Counted from the stretch's first letter, positions 1 through 46,121 are shown. The stretch: DNA of 64,000 nucleotides from Harmothoe impar (GCA_947462335.1 OX381716.1:10426861-10490860), one strand, 5' to 3'. Numbers and translations: made by a program. The notes: a model not told the origin generated them from the letters alone.

Positions 1-191
1 TCATGGTTGTACGGCTCCAAGTCGTACACTTCCCGATCCTACGCCCCCCGGTTGTGGTTAGGCCAGTGTCCATGCCAGTCTGGAAAACATAAGAATTTAC
101 AAGATTACCACTACAGAGGTCTTCCTAAAATGTACACATGTACAGGACTCCCCCTGCATGTATTAACACAGACATTATGGTACAGAGCTCA
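1..191. other. Unassigned flank
   Basis: No gene or repeat is recognised here. It precedes the first copy of the tandem duplication upstream of protease A. Confidence 0.4.
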
Positions 192-334
192 TCCTAACAT
201 ATAAACATATTTTTTAACAATATTATTATAGTTTCTAAAAAAGTAAATTTTCAAAAACGATAGAATCGGTGAGTGACCTTTTACATATCTATATATTTTT
301 TTGTTAGGATTTGGTGGTGGAGGGGCAAGCCTAG

Positions 335-435
<101 letters not shown>

Positions 436-1092
436 CCAAAATCATCAACTTAACTTTTTTGAGTGAGGCCATGCCGACAGGAATTTCATACCCCAATCAT
501 AATTTCCAAAAAAGTAGAATGGCTCAGAAATTGTCAAAAATGATAGAACCTTTATCAAACTCGTTGGGTGACCTTTTACATATATATATCTGTGTTTGTT
601 CAAATTTGGTCGTGAAGGGGCAAGTCTAAATATCAAAAATATCAACATAACTTTTTGGAGTGAGGCCATGCCGACGGGGTATTTCTTACCCCTGTTATAA
701 AGGTCTCCCTCCAGTGACTCCCACTCGATCACGTACAACAGCTATATCTTAATAGAGCATGCTTATCGCTATTCGTACCACATGTACATGTATCAAACCG
801 TCTAGGGTTCTATATAGTGTCCCTTCTCCATGTGCCAATTCAAGTAATGTGTCAGCCATTCTGAAGTGGTACCAATGGTGTTCCAGGATACAAAGACCTG
901 AATGCAATACCTCTACCCACCCTACCTTGTATCATTCATTCACGGCTCTTCCTAACATATAAACATACTTTTTACCTATATTATTATAGTTTCTAAAAAA
1001 GTAAATTGTCAAAAGTGATAGAATCAGTGGGTGACCTTTAACATATCTATATCTGTGTTTGTTAGGATTTGGTGGTGGAGGGGCAAGCCTAG

Positions 1093-1136
<44 letters not shown>
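1093..1136. repeat. (TA)n microsatellite
   Basis: Shorter TA run in the second tandem copy, at the position equivalent to the 335-424 run. Confidence 0.95.
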
Positions 1137-1139
<3 letters not shown>

Positions 1140-1657
1140 AAAATCATCAACTTAACTTTTTTGAGTGAGGCCATGCCGACAGGAATTTCATACCCCAATC
1201 ATAATTTCCAAAAAAGTAGAATGGCTCAGAAATTGTCAAAGATAATAGAACCTTTATCAAACTCGTTGGGTGACCTTTTACATATATATATATCTGTGTT
1301 TGTTCAAATTTGGTAGTGAAGGGGCAAGTCTAAATGCCAAAATTATCAACTTAACTTTTTGGAGTGAGGGCATGCTGACGGGGTATTTCTTACCCCTGTT
1401 ATAAAGGTCTCCCTCCAGTGACACCCACTCGATCACGTACAACAGCTATATCTTAATAGAGCATGCTTATCGCTATTCGTACCACATGTACATGTATCAA
1501 ACCGTCTAGGGTTCTATATAGTGTCCCTTCTCCATGTGCCAATTCAAGTAATGTATCAGCCATTCTGAAGTGGTACCAATGGTGTTCCAGGATACAAAGA
1601 CCTGAATGCAATACCTCTACCTACCCTACCTTGTATCATTCATTCACGGCTACCACC

Positions 1658-19573
<17,916 letters not shown>

Positions 19574-19850
19574 AACGCAATCAGGACATTGTATTTAGAC
19601 ACGCAACCGCAGTAGATCGGTGCTTCTCTGTATGAAACTAGCACCTCTTGAAGGGCCAAATAGTGATTTAATATGCGATGTCCTTTGTTGTCCCAATGCA
19701 TGGATGTAGTCATGGCCAGTATTGTAAACCCCTGGCTTTTATTTGGTGGTTTTTTCTTCACAAACTTCTCTAAAAAAGTGAAAACAACATTGTCATATTG
19801 TGATTGTTTGACACCTTTCACCGTTGGGGTCATCTAAAAAGAGGGTCTTC
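19574..19850 (+). other. 3' flank of protease A
   Basis: Presumed 3' UTR. The blocks GCAACCGCAGTAGATCGGTGC and TTGTCATATTGTGATTG ... GTTGGGGTCAT recur at 43250-43360 and 44300-44420, so this flank was duplicated. Confidence 0.6.
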
Positions 19851-19939
19851 AGAAATCACTTTTTTTTGTATCCTTTGGGTCATCTTAAAGGCGGAATTTC
19901 ACAACTCGAAAGTACTGCATCCATGTATCATGACAGGCA

Positions 19940-20265
19940 TATAAGGTTCTACTCTCATTCCCAAATCTTCCGAAGGAAGGCTCTGGGGACAGCCAAATGA
20001 CCTTGAACTTTTGATTTTGCTGGGTCTGGGCAACCACTGCTGTTAGGCTGGAACCAGCGAACAGGAACAGGAAATGGAACCAGAATGTATGATGGTAGTT
20101 TTAGGTAGATTTACCATTAGCATTTCTGGTTCCATTTCCTGTTCCTGTTTGCTGGTTCTAAGCTACCAGCAGGGGTTGCCCAGACCCAGCAAAATCCCAA
20201 CATTTGGCAGTTACCAGAGCCTTCCTTCAGAAGGACTTGGGAACGAGAGTAATAAGGTTCATACA
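19940..20265. repeat. ~325-bp hairpin MITE
   Basis: Left arm ATAAGGTTCTACTCTCATTCCC ... GAAGGAAGGCTCTGG. Right arm CCAGAGCCTTCCTTC ... GGGAACGAGAGTAATAAGGTTC. Inner arms GCTGGTCTGGG-type and GGAACAGGAAATGGAACCAG / CTGGTTCCATTTCCTGTTCC also pair. Confidence 0.8.
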
Positions 20266-20330
20266 TTCCAGAGTAGACATGATGCATGAATGTAATACTG
20301 GTGAATCAACTAATGTGATGTGTCTATAGG

Positions 20331-20430
20331 GGTGAATCCACTGAGGTAAATCTGTCTGATCGGACGAAATCCGTCCATAGGTTTAACATCCGGTCCGACA
20401 AGTTTCCTTTAGTGGATTCACCCTTCATTG
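20331..20430. repeat. Short MITE M8
   Basis: GGGGTGAATCCACTGAGG ... AGTGGATTCACCCTT, ~100 bp, with a related copy at 38223-38333. Confidence 0.7.
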
Positions 20431-21409
20431 ATGAGGCAATATATGGTAAGAATCGGGATGGCTATGGAGCATTTTAGATGTGCATTGCATCTTTAATCAA
20501 AATCTTGCTCAAGGAAGAAGATGGCGGATAACTTTGCCTATCATGAAACCAAAATGTTCTTAAATGCAATACACCATGCACTTGTTAAACATTGTTCAAA
20601 GCACAACTTTGCTTGTGATATATAACTTTGCTAATAGCTAAAGATACATATTTTAACATTTATTAAATAAATGATGGGTAGACCTTTGAATGAGTTTCCC
20701 ATATTTGCTGACTTAGTTTTTTGTCCCTCATGATGAATCAGTACAAAGCGCCCCTATTCAGTTGAATTCTGTAAGATCCTTTACGGCCATTTACATTCGG
20801 TCCTGCAAATGTTTAATGTTGAAGGACTGGCTACATTTTTGAAGGACTGGATAGCCACATATCTGACAATTTATGTACTTTAAGAATAGAATATTTTTGT
20901 CCATTGAAAAAACATTTTATTTGTAATCATCTATGGCTAAATCAGGAAAAATACATAGATTTACACAGTATATTGACAAATATGTTTCAGGTTTAGAGAC
21001 AAACTGAATTATTTTACATGTGACTGGACGTTCGGTCCTGCTACATTTGTAAATCTGCTTGACTGGTGGCATTTTAGGAAGACATTGCCACTGTTCTGCA
21101 TGTTTTGGCAAAGACTGACTGATTACAGGACGATGTGATGAATTATACTGAACAAAGTTGTATAAAATGTATATGTAATAATACAACTGGTGTAAATTGG
21201 CCCGTAGTGGGAAAAGGGATATAAGCTTTTCACTGATGCACGATATCATTCCTTCGCAAATAATGGACTTGGGATTTATTCAAGGTTTATGGACTATCTC
21301 TACAAAAAGTGGCACAAGAATGACACAAGTAAGATACGCGTGTAATTCCTGGGAAACACACAAACTGTATAAAGACGATAGACAATTCTTGAGAACGCCT
21401 AACGTTAAC
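20431..21409. other. Intergenic between proteases A and B
   Basis: AT-rich; no gene or clear repeat recognised. GGACTGG and GTCCTGC-type short repeats occur near 20800-21060. Confidence 0.35.
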
Positions 21410-21616
21410 ATGGGAGGAAAATGTAGGGTCGGTAGGTCTGATTTTTAATTCAAATTTTTATTTTTTGTACATGCCCATCTTTTTGAATACCCTAAAATTG
21501 ACCGAAAAAGGGTAAAAACATGAAAATATATTCAAATTTGCATAATAAAACGTAGGGTCGGTCTTGTTTTGATAGGCCCGGTCAGGTAACCTGAAACAAA
21601 CCTTTTTTGGCCTAAT
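21410..21616. repeat. Dispersed repeat M5
   Basis: AACATGGGAGGAAAATGTAGGGTCGGTAGG at the left and GGTCAGGTAACCTGAAACAAACC at the right. Copies at 31757 and 32365. Confidence 0.7.
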
Positions 21617-21831
21617 GTACAACAGCTGTGGCTAAATAGTGCATGGTCATCTCTATTTGTACTACATGCATGAAACCATTCACAATAGGCTTCTACACAG
21701 TGCCCTTTCTACACCTGCCAAGTAACATGTCGTCCTTTCACACTCACTACAATGGGCTTTACAGAATACAAAGATCTGAATGTAGTACCTCTACCAACGA
21801 TACCTCATAGCAGCCATTCAGAGGGACCACG

Positions 21832-30072
<8,241 letters not shown>

Positions 30073-30430
30073 AACACATGACCGCTGTATTGTATTTGGA
30101 GGGTTCCATAGTGGATGCATAAATGAAGCTCTGGAGAGTAACCTAATACACCAATTTAATATTGATAGACTTTATTATGTTTTGGGGTATATTTCAATTT
30201 TCTTTTTACTCAGTATTGACAAGCTTTGTTCCAGAAAATTTGGTAGCAAGGGAGAGTCCCCCAAAAATCTCTACATGCCTTGTTAGATGACGGGTCAATA
30301 TTATAATACATTTTTGCATTTAGAAGTGGGATGAAATTGTTTTTACGGCAACATTGCAACCACTTGCATGTTATCAACACCTTTATAACAATATGACTTT
30401 ATACGGTCTCTGTAGGTCTTATATGACGGT
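30073..30430 (+). other. 3' flank of protease B
   Basis: Presumed 3' UTR and beyond; no AATAAA immediately after the stop is recognised with confidence. Confidence 0.4.
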
Positions 30431-30439
30431 TTCTGATCA

Positions 30440-30850
30440 TTTACAGGAAAGTTAGTCCGATTTTTCCCATATTTTAAATTCTACTGAGATGTGTTCCAAA
30501 TGTTATCACAGTATCATATTAGGAGTATGGGGCACAATAAAATGTCCTTGAAGGGCAAAGAGAGGCAAATCAGGAGGTGCCACTAGGACAGATATAGACT
30601 TTTACAGTGTATTTTCGATGGATGGACTTATAGCGTGCACTCCAAAAGTCTTAAATCGGACATAAAACTGATAATTATTAGCTGAATTTTAAGCTGAATT
30701 CTGGGGAATAATTTTTAATAAAGTAGGTGGGACATGAAGTATGGCCATAATGAACATTCTGGTTCATTTTCAATCAAATTAATTTTTGAGTCCTAATCAT
30801 CGGACCATGACACTTTAACCCCAAAGAAAAGTAGATTTATCAGCCCTCCC
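30440..30850. repeat. Dispersed repeat similar to 39860-40200
   Basis: Shared order TCCGATTTTTC ... TTCCAAATGTTATCACAGTATCATATT ... AAATGTCCTTGAAGGG; diverged, non-coding. Confidence 0.5.
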
Positions 30851-30854
30851 TAAT

Positions 30855-31102
30855 GTTTGCGACTTGGGAGAATCTGGGAGAGTCACCATAACACAAGAAA
30901 GACAGGAGATATTCCCAAGAATTTCGAACTCTGGAATTGAATGTTCGCGACTTGGGGGAATGACACAAGTTAAAACTTGTTAAAAGAAAGAATTTCCTGG
31001 GAATATGCCACAAATCTTTTTTAAAAAAGTTTTAAAATCTCCTCGGGATCACGAGTCAAGACTCAAGAATGGCACAAGTTCTGCTTGAGATTTTTTTGCA
31101 GG
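30855..31102. repeat. Dispersed repeat R1
   Basis: TGTTTGCGACTTGGGAGAATCTGGG to TTTTTTTGCAGGGG. Confidence 0.65.
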
Positions 31103-31305
31103 GGAGGTTCTTTTGTGTTTAAAGAATCTGAGGGTCCTGGGGGTTTCAGCCTAAAAGTGGTGTCTCTATATATCTCTGTATATCTAAAGCTGTGTAACCT
31201 TATGTGCGAGTTGTTTTGCTATGACTTCAAATGTAATCAAAAATTGTAATAAAGATGAATGACTTCTAGAGGACATGTTGTTTCATCTTTTAAGTACTCA
31301 GTTAA

Positions 31306-31673
31306 TACCAGGGGTAAACACTAACTTTCTCAGCTGTGGGCCACCCGGGCCCATAGCTTTAGAAATCTATGAGCCCCCAATTTCAGCTGTGGGCCCGGGA
31401 TTAGTTTTTACATTTTTCAAAGAGAAAATTATATATTTTCCCGATTTATCCATGGTAAGATGAAACCAAATCGGCTCATTTGCTCTCACTTTCGTCTTTC
31501 ACACGACATATTAATGCCTATACTTGTTAGGTATATTCCCCTCAAGCATCTTGCAAAATTCCCAGTGGGCCACCTGCGCCCATGGGAGGGTAATTCTGCA
31601 GAAAACTACGGGCCCGGACCCAAAATGACAGGCCATTGGCTCCCGGGCCAGCATTAGTGTCTACCCCTGTAAT
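31306..31673. repeat. MITE family M12
   Basis: CAGGGGTAAACACTAACTTTCTC ... GTGGGCCACCCGGGCC on the left, inverse GGCCCGGACC ... CAGCATTAGTGTCTACCCCTG on the right. A second copy at 47088-47410. Confidence 0.75.
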
Positions 31674-31756
31674 ACAAATGAATAACCAGATCACCGTCTA
31701 ACCGAACCAGACTGACAGTTACACTATATTAGTGTAAGGGACATGAATATCATAAT

Positions 31757-32010
31757 TAGGCCAAAAAAGAAAAAGGTTTGTTTCAGGTAACATGGGAGAA
31801 AATGTAGGGTCGGTAGGTCAGATTTTTTTTTTTTTTTTTTTTTTTTTAACATGATAGTACTTCCCAATTTTTTTGAACCCCCTAAAATTGACCAAAAAAG
31901 GGTAAAAACATGAAAATTTCTTCAAAATTGCACAAAAAAACGTAGGGTCGGCCCTGTTTTCATAGGGTCGGTCAGGTGACCTGAAACAAACCCTTTTTTT
32001 TTTGGCCTTA
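31757..32010. repeat. Dispersed repeat M5
   Basis: GGCCAAAAAAGAAAAAGGTTTG ... CCTTTTTTTTTTGGCC inverted ends with AGGGTCGGTAGGTC inside. Confidence 0.75.
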
Positions 32011-32364
32011 GTTATCCGATGCTACCTAATAGTTCCTTTTTACATAGGTAGGAGTCTCTCGTGGTAGTGCAGGTGGGGCTATGATCGGGTAGCAAATCAT
32101 ATATATAAGGAGTTGTTCACTGGAGGATAGACAGACCCATCCAGGTCACAGACTTGAACTTGAATAATAGAACCATGAACTGCTATACAAATACACCACC
32201 CTTTAGATCTTTTAAACAGGAGACGAAATAAAGTCTCTCTCTTTTTGCATCCTAAGAATATTTTTTTAGATATATGCGAACTGTACACTAGTAATAAGTT
32301 TCTATTCAATGCATCAAAAACAATTTCCTACAACTCTAAGGTATACTCATAGTTTAGTATTAAA

Positions 32365-32670
32365 GGCCAAATAAAAAAAAGGGTTGTTTCAGGTAACATG
32401 GGAAGAAACTCTAGGGTCGGTAGGTCGGATTTTTTTTTGATTTTTTTTTTTACATACTTAAAAGTCGACCCAAAAAAGTGTGAAAATGGGAAGTTTTTTT
32501 TCAAAACTTTTGTAAACCTTAAATTGACCTAAAAAAAATGTAAAAATATAAAAGTGTCTTTAAAATTGGATAAAAAAAAAGTAGGGTCAGCCCTGTTTAT
32601 ATAGGGTCAGCCCTGTTTATATAGGGTCGTTCGGGTGACCTGAAACAAACCTTCTTTTATTTGGGCCTAA
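32365..32670. repeat. Dispersed repeat M5
   Basis: GGCCAAATAAAAAAAAGGGTTG ... CTTTTATTTGGGCC ends; internal ATAGGGTCAGCCCTGTTT is duplicated. Confidence 0.75.
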
Positions 32671-33350
32671 ATATCCTGTGGTTAGCTATCTAAAAGTGTA
32701 GTAGGTTCTAAACTGGCTGTTGGTTGGATCATGATGGTTTTCCTTTGTATACAACAGAACTGTGTAAATAGCACACAGTCATGTCTATTTAAGTACCACA
32801 AGTTATATGTAGTCCACAATAGCCTACCATACACATTTCTGTGCTTGCCAAGAACCGGTCAGCCCTCCACAGTAACCACTGGGAGAATGACATTCTCGGG
32901 CCCTGACTGTAGGTTTACAGTCTGGGAGAGTAATTTGGCATATGTACCTACACTGGACCATATACCCTGCTATACTGTATATGCCCACTAGTATCAGCAA
33001 CCATGAGAGTGTGGGTTCTAACCCCACTCTGGCTCAATTAGTACCTATCGTTGATATCTGCACAAAACATCTGAATTGAACTAAATTACCTGGTAACATA
33101 TTTCCTATGTAATATGAATATGTCAGTATTGGTGATATTTATGCCTCAAATGGATTTAATACAGATTTTATAAAAGGTAATACCTATTGTGCCATGGAGG
33201 GGTTCAAACCCACACTCCTAATTAAAATGATCCGGATTCTGGATCATTTTTATTAGATATAAATTCCTCCAGGCCCAGTAATGGGTCTGGAGTGTTCGCG
33301 GCTGGGAGAGTGTTCGTATACACTGACCTGACTGAGGCATCTGTACCTAC
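32671..33350. other. Intergenic between proteases B and C
   Basis: No gene supported. A short palindrome ATGATCCGGATTCTGGATCAT lies near 33228. Confidence 0.35.
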
Positions 33351-33354
33351 CCTA

Positions 33355-33722
33355 TACACTGCGGGAACCATCCCTGCAAACAGAACTCGGGAATCACACA
33401 AGTTAGACACGTTCACATTTCCCGAGAAATGCACAAGCTGTATGCACAAGATAGGCATGGGAGATTCTCAAGAATGGTTAAAATTCCTAAGGACATGTTG
33501 AATGGTGATGTGTATTACCTGGGTTTTACTCGTGCAAATAACCAGAAATTCTACAAGTAGAATGAAGACCTGTATTTCACGAGTTTCACTAAAAAGAAAT
33601 GACAGGGAATATGGCACAAGAAAATTTCAAAAAATGTTCAAAAAAATGTTCTAAAACCCTTCAAAATTCTTGAGTTTTGACACAAGAATAGAACGAGCTC
33701 CGCTTGTGATATTGTTTGCATG
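33355..33722. repeat. Dispersed repeat R1
   Basis: Long copy, from GCGGGAACCATCCCTGCAAACAG to GATATTGTTTGCATGG. Confidence 0.65.
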
Positions 33723-34092
33723 GATTACTATGCGACCTCCTTTAACAAATGTGCAATCACCTCTATGATTTTAATTTTCAAACACACCATCCACAAATAC
33801 TGACAAATACTGACTTACTAACTGCTCAGGGTAAACCAACAATGAGCCAACCACCTATAATTATACTAGTTACCTAAGAACCATCATTCCTAAGTATCCT
33901 CTTTTAAATATTCGTGTATTCTAATATGGTCAATAAATGATTAAAACACCTCCAAAAAATGAAAAGAGATAAAACACACATTTATGATAAATTAGAAAGA
34001 AAAACTCCAAAGAATACTAATATATTATTTTAATTATCCTGCAGTTACACATCTGAAAATCTGGTGGTTGGACTTAGGTGCTTGACTTGTAA

Positions 34093-34358
34093 TACCGTAA
34101 AACCTCGCGTATAAGCCTCACCCCGACTTAAAGCCTCACCCCGACTTAAAGCCTCACCCCGACTTAAAGCCTCACCCCGACTTTGTGCCGATCCTATAAG
34201 CCGCACCAGCGATCTGATTATGGTGACTTTAGTACTGTACCATAGTAGCAAAACCACTTGTATAAGTCGCACCCCGACTCTGGGCCGATCCTATAAGCGA
34301 TCTGATTCGCGATCTGATTCGCGTACTAGCCGCGGCTTATACGCGAGGTTTTACGGTA
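34093..34358. repeat. MITE family M6
   Basis: TACCGTAAAACCTCGCGTATAAG ... CTTATACGCGAGGTTTTACGGTA perfect inverted ends. Inside is a 20-bp CCTCACCCCGACTTAAAG unit repeated four times (34117-34185). Related copy at 62045-62275. Confidence 0.8.
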
Positions 34359-34734
34359 GGTTGAGTCAGGGATGGTTCATACCTAGCATGCAAGAGCTAT
34401 GTTAAGTGCCCTTGTATCTCTATCTGTACCACACGTCCTCAATAGGCTACCATGCAGTTTCTTTCTGTGTCTGCCAAGTACATGTGGTGTGTCAGTCATT
34501 CACACACAAAACAACACTGGAGGCTATTTCATCAAGTGTGAGGATAATATGGGGATAAGGGGACCATCTCGGCCACAGTAAAAATGACATAATTTTTCAC
34601 AAAAAAAAAGATTCTCCTCTGAATTCGATCGATGTAGGGATTATTGTTTCTTTAGAGTGTTCCCTAAACATATTTATGCAGGGTATAATCATCACCACTT
34701 GGATTATATGCAAATCAATTGACAACATAACTTG

Positions 34735-35025
34735 TTTCATTATTGTGTCAAAACTTGAGAATTCATAAATGTTTTTGGAAAGTTTTTGAAAAAATGTGAA
34801 ATATTCTGTGTCCTTTCTTGTTGTGAAACTCAAAAAATACAGGTCTTCATTCTAATTGTTGAGTTCCTGGTTATTTGCACGAGTCAAACTCGGCAAATAC
34901 ACTTCACTATTGCTAGGGACATTCACTAATCTAAGAAATATGTCTTGTGTATAGAGCTTGTAAGTTTCCCGGTAATTACATACGTTTCTAAGTTGTGTTT
35001 TTGAGTTCTGCTTAGAGGGGAGCAA
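34735..35025. repeat. Dispersed repeat R1
   Basis: Reverse orientation; CATTATTGTGTCAAAACTTGAG to TTTTTGAGTTCTGCTTAGAGGG. Confidence 0.6.
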
Positions 35026-35554
35026 GTCATATACTATAAGAACATCACATAATATCGTGGTCTAAAAACATATCAAGTACTAGCCTATTTCTCAGTTTCT
35101 AGGCCTCTTTTGAGGTAGGGCAATTTAGGGCTCCTAGGGGTTAGGCCATGGGTGCGGCCATGTCCAACCCCTGGTGCTTCATTTGGTTGTCTCTAGATGG
35201 GGCCTAAGTCAGGATAGTGAATGCTTCAGTCTGTGTTACCCTGAAGACATGTGAATAGCATTGACCCTCAGTAACTAGGCCTACTCACTGAAGGGCTAAG
35301 TCCTGGGAACCACTTCAGACAGAAGCAATAGTGGCCTGCCCTGTGATGTCATAACCCCCGGTTAGCTGCTCTACCTAGTGGCCAAGGGCCTGTACTAAAG
35401 ATTCTCAACTTAACACAGGTGGTGCTGCTATCAACGGCCAGGTGCCCTATAGTCTACATCTCTTACTTCTGTCATCTTTATGAATTAGCCCCCAGAGCGG
35501 AGTACCTTTACCGACCCCAGCAGGTATCAGTCATTAACAACGACCACCATAGTG

Positions 35555-42819
<7,265 letters not shown>

Positions 42820-43240
42820 CGAGTGTCTAGAGTGGAAGCAACACAGTCATTTTTAACCAAATTATTACACAAAGGCTATTCAAGTTTACTTTCTGTTGTA
42901 TTTTTTCCTGTGGAGATTTACCCCTTTCTAAATTATGTTTCAATGTAGCATTATAAAGCTTCTGTCGTTATCTCAATATGAGGGTTTCATTTATGCTCTC
43001 TCAATGCAATACAAATGTACTGGGGGTAGGCCATGGCCCTCCTACAGCCCAGTGCTGCCACCTCACACCAATCATGTATACTAAAGACCTTCCAAGAGGT
43101 TTGGACTTGTGGTCCCAACACTGGACTGTACAGTGTGGCCTGCTCTGGTTGAGACTGGTGCTTCCAGGCTGCAGTTGCAAATATGCTCAGCAAATATGCT
43201 CCGCGGGATAGAGGGCACTGTGGGTCTTGGCGCCCCCCTC
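42820..43240 (+). other. 3' flank of protease C
   Basis: GTCATTTTTAACCA ... CTGTTGTATTTTTTCCTG, then GCTTCTGTCGTTATCTCAATATGAGGG. The same order recurs at 46707-47080. Confidence 0.6.
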
Positions 43241-43249
43241 CCCACTGCA

Positions 43250-44440
43250 GTCAGATGAAACTGACTAGAATGCAAACAGGGCATTGTTTTTGGACTCTCA
43301 ACCGCAGTAGATCGGTGCTTCTCTGTATGGAACTAGTACCTCTCAAGGGTTGCATAGTGTTTTAAGGTGGCCGGCGGGGATTGTAGTGGACAAGTAGCAA
43401 GGTATATTTATCTTGCCTGGCATTGTGCTTACCATATTGTTTGCATGTTACATGCTGCATGTTTTGATAGTATGTTTGTTAGAATACTGCTAATCCGTAC
43501 CAATACTATTGATAGAAGACCACATAGAGTTACACTGGTCTTTTCTTTTAATGATGACCTTTGTCCTCCTGATGCCTGAGGCTCAGTCTCACGACTTTGT
43601 AACAATTGGATAGTCTTTGACCGGGTGACGTCTTTGACCGGGTGACATCTTTGACCGGGTGACGTCTTTGACCGGGTGACGTCTTTGACCGGGTGACATC
43701 TTTGACCGGGTGACATCTTTGACCGGGTGACGTCTTTGACCAGGTGACATCTTTGACCGGGTGACGTCTTTGACCGGGTGACGTCTTTGACCGGGTGACG
43801 TCTTTGACCGGGTGACGTCTTTGACCGGGTGACATCTTTGACCGGGTGACGTCTTTAACAGGGTGACGTCTTTGACTGGGTGACGTCTTTGACCGGGTGA
43901 CGTCTTTGACCGGGTGACGTCTTTGACCGGGTGACATCTTTGACCAGGTGACGTCTTTGACCTGGTGCATAATACTTTGGACAGAGTAGCTCTTAAAAGT
44001 CCACATAATATAGAAAGTGACCCTTTTGACCAGGCAGAGGAAAAAATATAACATAATCTTATAATGCATGTAAAAGGGCCTACATAGGAATATACAAACT
44101 TTAGATAAATTTCCTTTCATATAGTGTGAAAATATCCTTTTTCCACCCATTTCTTACCATATAGGTCTAATTTATGCTATGATAACACTTCCAGGTCAAA
44201 GACGTCACCCAGTCAAAGACATCACCCGGTCAAAGACGTCACCTGGTCAAAGACTATCCAATTGTTACAAAGTCGTAAGACTGAGCCATGAATGTAGTCC
44301 TGGCGAGGACTGTAAAACCCAGGCCTTTATTTGGGGTTTCTTTTTCACAAAGTTCTCTAAAAGAATTAGAACATCACATTGTCATATTGTCACCGCCCGA
44401 CACCATTCAACATTGGGGTCATTTCAACGGAGGAGGATTG
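43250..44440 (+). pseudogene. 3' UTR remnant of a lost protease paralogue, split by MITE M2
   Basis: 43250-43360 matches the 3' flank of protease A (CAACCGCAGTAGATCGGTGC, CTTCTCTGTATG). 44300-44420 continues that match (TTGTCATATTGTCACCG, CATTGGGGTCAT). No protease exon is left nearby. Confidence 0.6.
43578..44289. repeat. MITE M2 with expanded minisatellite
   Basis: Ends GGCTCAGTCTCACGACTTTGTAAC and GTTACAAAGTCGTAAGACTGAGCC. At the left, 43610-43970, about 21 tandem 17-bp units (GACCGGGTGACGTCTTT, A/G variable at one site) have expanded. The right end keeps four inverted units. A 200-codon frame through the array is a repeat artefact. Confidence 0.88.
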
Positions 44441-44451
44441 ATATTTAACCA

Positions 44452-44562
44452 ATATAGTATGGCTAACGGGCTCACGAGGGGTTGTATCAGTCAATATCGG
44501 CACGAGTGACGATATTGACTGATACAACCCCGAGTGAGCCCGTTAGCCATACTATATTAGGT
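44452..44562. repeat. ~110-bp hairpin
   Basis: CCAATATAGTATGGCTAACGGGCTCAC / GTGAGCCCGTTAGCCATACTATATT and GGTTGTATCAGTCAATATCG / CGATATTGACTGATACAACC are near-perfect arms. Confidence 0.85.
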
Positions 44563-44831
44563 TTATTATACGATTTTTCAACTCAAATGTCTTTTATTAC
44601 CTTCTATTGGTCCTAATTTCGCCATTTTGAAGGATATTTATGTAGACTAGATCGAGCAAGGTGGGGGCCATGTTGATTTTGACATCCCACCAACCTGCTC
44701 GCTGATTGGTGGAGTTAAAACGGGACAGCCAATGAGAGGACACGATACAAAAAGGCTTTGGCACCTGAGCGTGGGGCGCATTCGTTAGATAGACTAGAAG
44801 TTAACCAGCGTTTCCCCTGCTATGTACCATA

Positions 44832-44905
44832 TCTGCCGTGGCCGAGCGGTTAGAGCGTCTGGCACACACACAGGGGGTACCCGGTTTGAACCTGAGGGTG
44901 GACGA
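44832..44905 (+). repeat. tRNA-like short repeat (Leu/Ser type)
   Basis: TGCCGTGGCCGAGCGGTTAGAGCG resembles a class II tRNA A box, and CCGGTTTGAACC is a weak B box. The anticodon arm is disrupted by CACACACA, so it is not a functional tRNA by eye. Confidence 0.45.
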
Positions 44906-45149
44906 GTGGAAACGTAGCAATTTTAAAGGGCCTATATGTATGTGAAAAACCCCCCCTAGAATTATTTTAACGACTAGGTAAATAAGGTCCAGCTACTACC
45001 TTTATAGTAAAAAAGGAATTATTAAAAAAAATTGATTTTAGGAGAAATTACATCAAAAAGAGTGTTTTCTTCCATAACTCGCTAAATAATGCCCCTACAG
45101 GGCTGAAAGTCCGTCTATAGACTCCTCCTTTCATCCCTCACATATACCA

Positions 45150-45225
45150 GCGCCCCGACGGCGTAGCACGTAGAGCATCCGACTTCAAGTCTTGGGGTAG
45201 CGTGGTCGAATCACCATGAAAACGC
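45150..45225 (+). repeat. tRNA-like short repeat
   Basis: GGCGTAGCACGTAGAGCATCCGACTTC and GTGGTCGAATCACC mimic A and B boxes. Likely a degraded tRNA-derived SINE. Confidence 0.4.
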
Positions 45226-45572
45226 GGATTTTATGGGGGACAAAATTTCGGAATCACTCCCGTCAACCGGAAGAGTGCCGATATCCAACGGAAGAGTGCC
45301 GATATCCACCGGAAGAGTGCCGATATCACTATATATCAGCACGGGGATATCACCTAAAAAGCACGATGAGTCGTTCAATCGTATAATAAACCGATATATT
45401 CCAGAGGGTAGTTTAATGCAGTACAAGTGAGTGGCAAATAGCATAGTTGAGGTATTATATTGTTCGAATTGTGACCACTTGATGGGCATGGAACGTTTTA
45501 AGAGAGCATCGAACCTTTAAGCAAGCCAGGAAGAAGATGGTAGACAATTTTGTCCGGAGAGACCAAGATCTT

Positions 45573-45726
45573 ATCCATAGCCAAAAATAAATATCTCTTT
45601 TTAATAAAACAAAATGAATAAACTTGTCTGAATCTACTTTTAGAATAAAAATCTTTCCTAAAACTAGTAATTTGTCTGTCAGGCGAGTTTATTTATCTTA
45701 TTTTCTTGAAACTAATATTGGCTATG
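45573..45726. repeat. MITE family M7
   Basis: AGCCAAAAATAAATATCTCTTTTTAATAAAAC ... GCGAGTTTATTTATCTTATTTTCTTG ... ATTGGCT; a diverged copy of 57793 and 60709. Confidence 0.55.
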
Positions 45727-45951
45727 AATCTAGAGCAACACTTTGTTAAACACTGTTAAAATCACATTTTTACTTAATTATATGTGAGTTTAAAAACGAC
45801 TAAAGATACACATTTTAACAGTCATTAAATAAATGCTGGTATGAACTGCACAAGATCCTTCAGTTATTTTCCTTTCATCATCTTTATGGAGTCTACTTAA
45901 GACAACACCTCTTTTTTTTATGGTCAGTGATTTAGTTAAAATGACAAGGGA

Positions 45952-46121
45952 CTGTGAACGTGTCCTATTCACGAAATGAACCTGGGAATTGAACGTTTGT
46001 GACTAGGATGAATTCCTGGGAATATGCCACTAAACGTTCACAAAACGTTTACAATTCTCCTCTGGATCACCAGTCTAGACCCAAGAATAGGACAAGTTCC
46101 GCATAAGATGTTGTTTGCAGG
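45952..46121. repeat. Dispersed repeat R1, part
   Basis: GTGAACGTGTCCTATTCACGAAATG to GTTGTTTGCAGGG. Confidence 0.6.

Noticed and set aside
43610..43970. CRISPR array
   Set aside because: 17-bp units are contiguous with no unique spacers, in a eukaryotic genome, inside a MITE.
43548..44150. 200-codon frame of repeated TRSKTSPGQRCHPVKDV
   Set aside because: Read-through of the minisatellite, whose unit is not a multiple of three; no gene features. The same holds for frames at 26100-26330 and 23459-23788.
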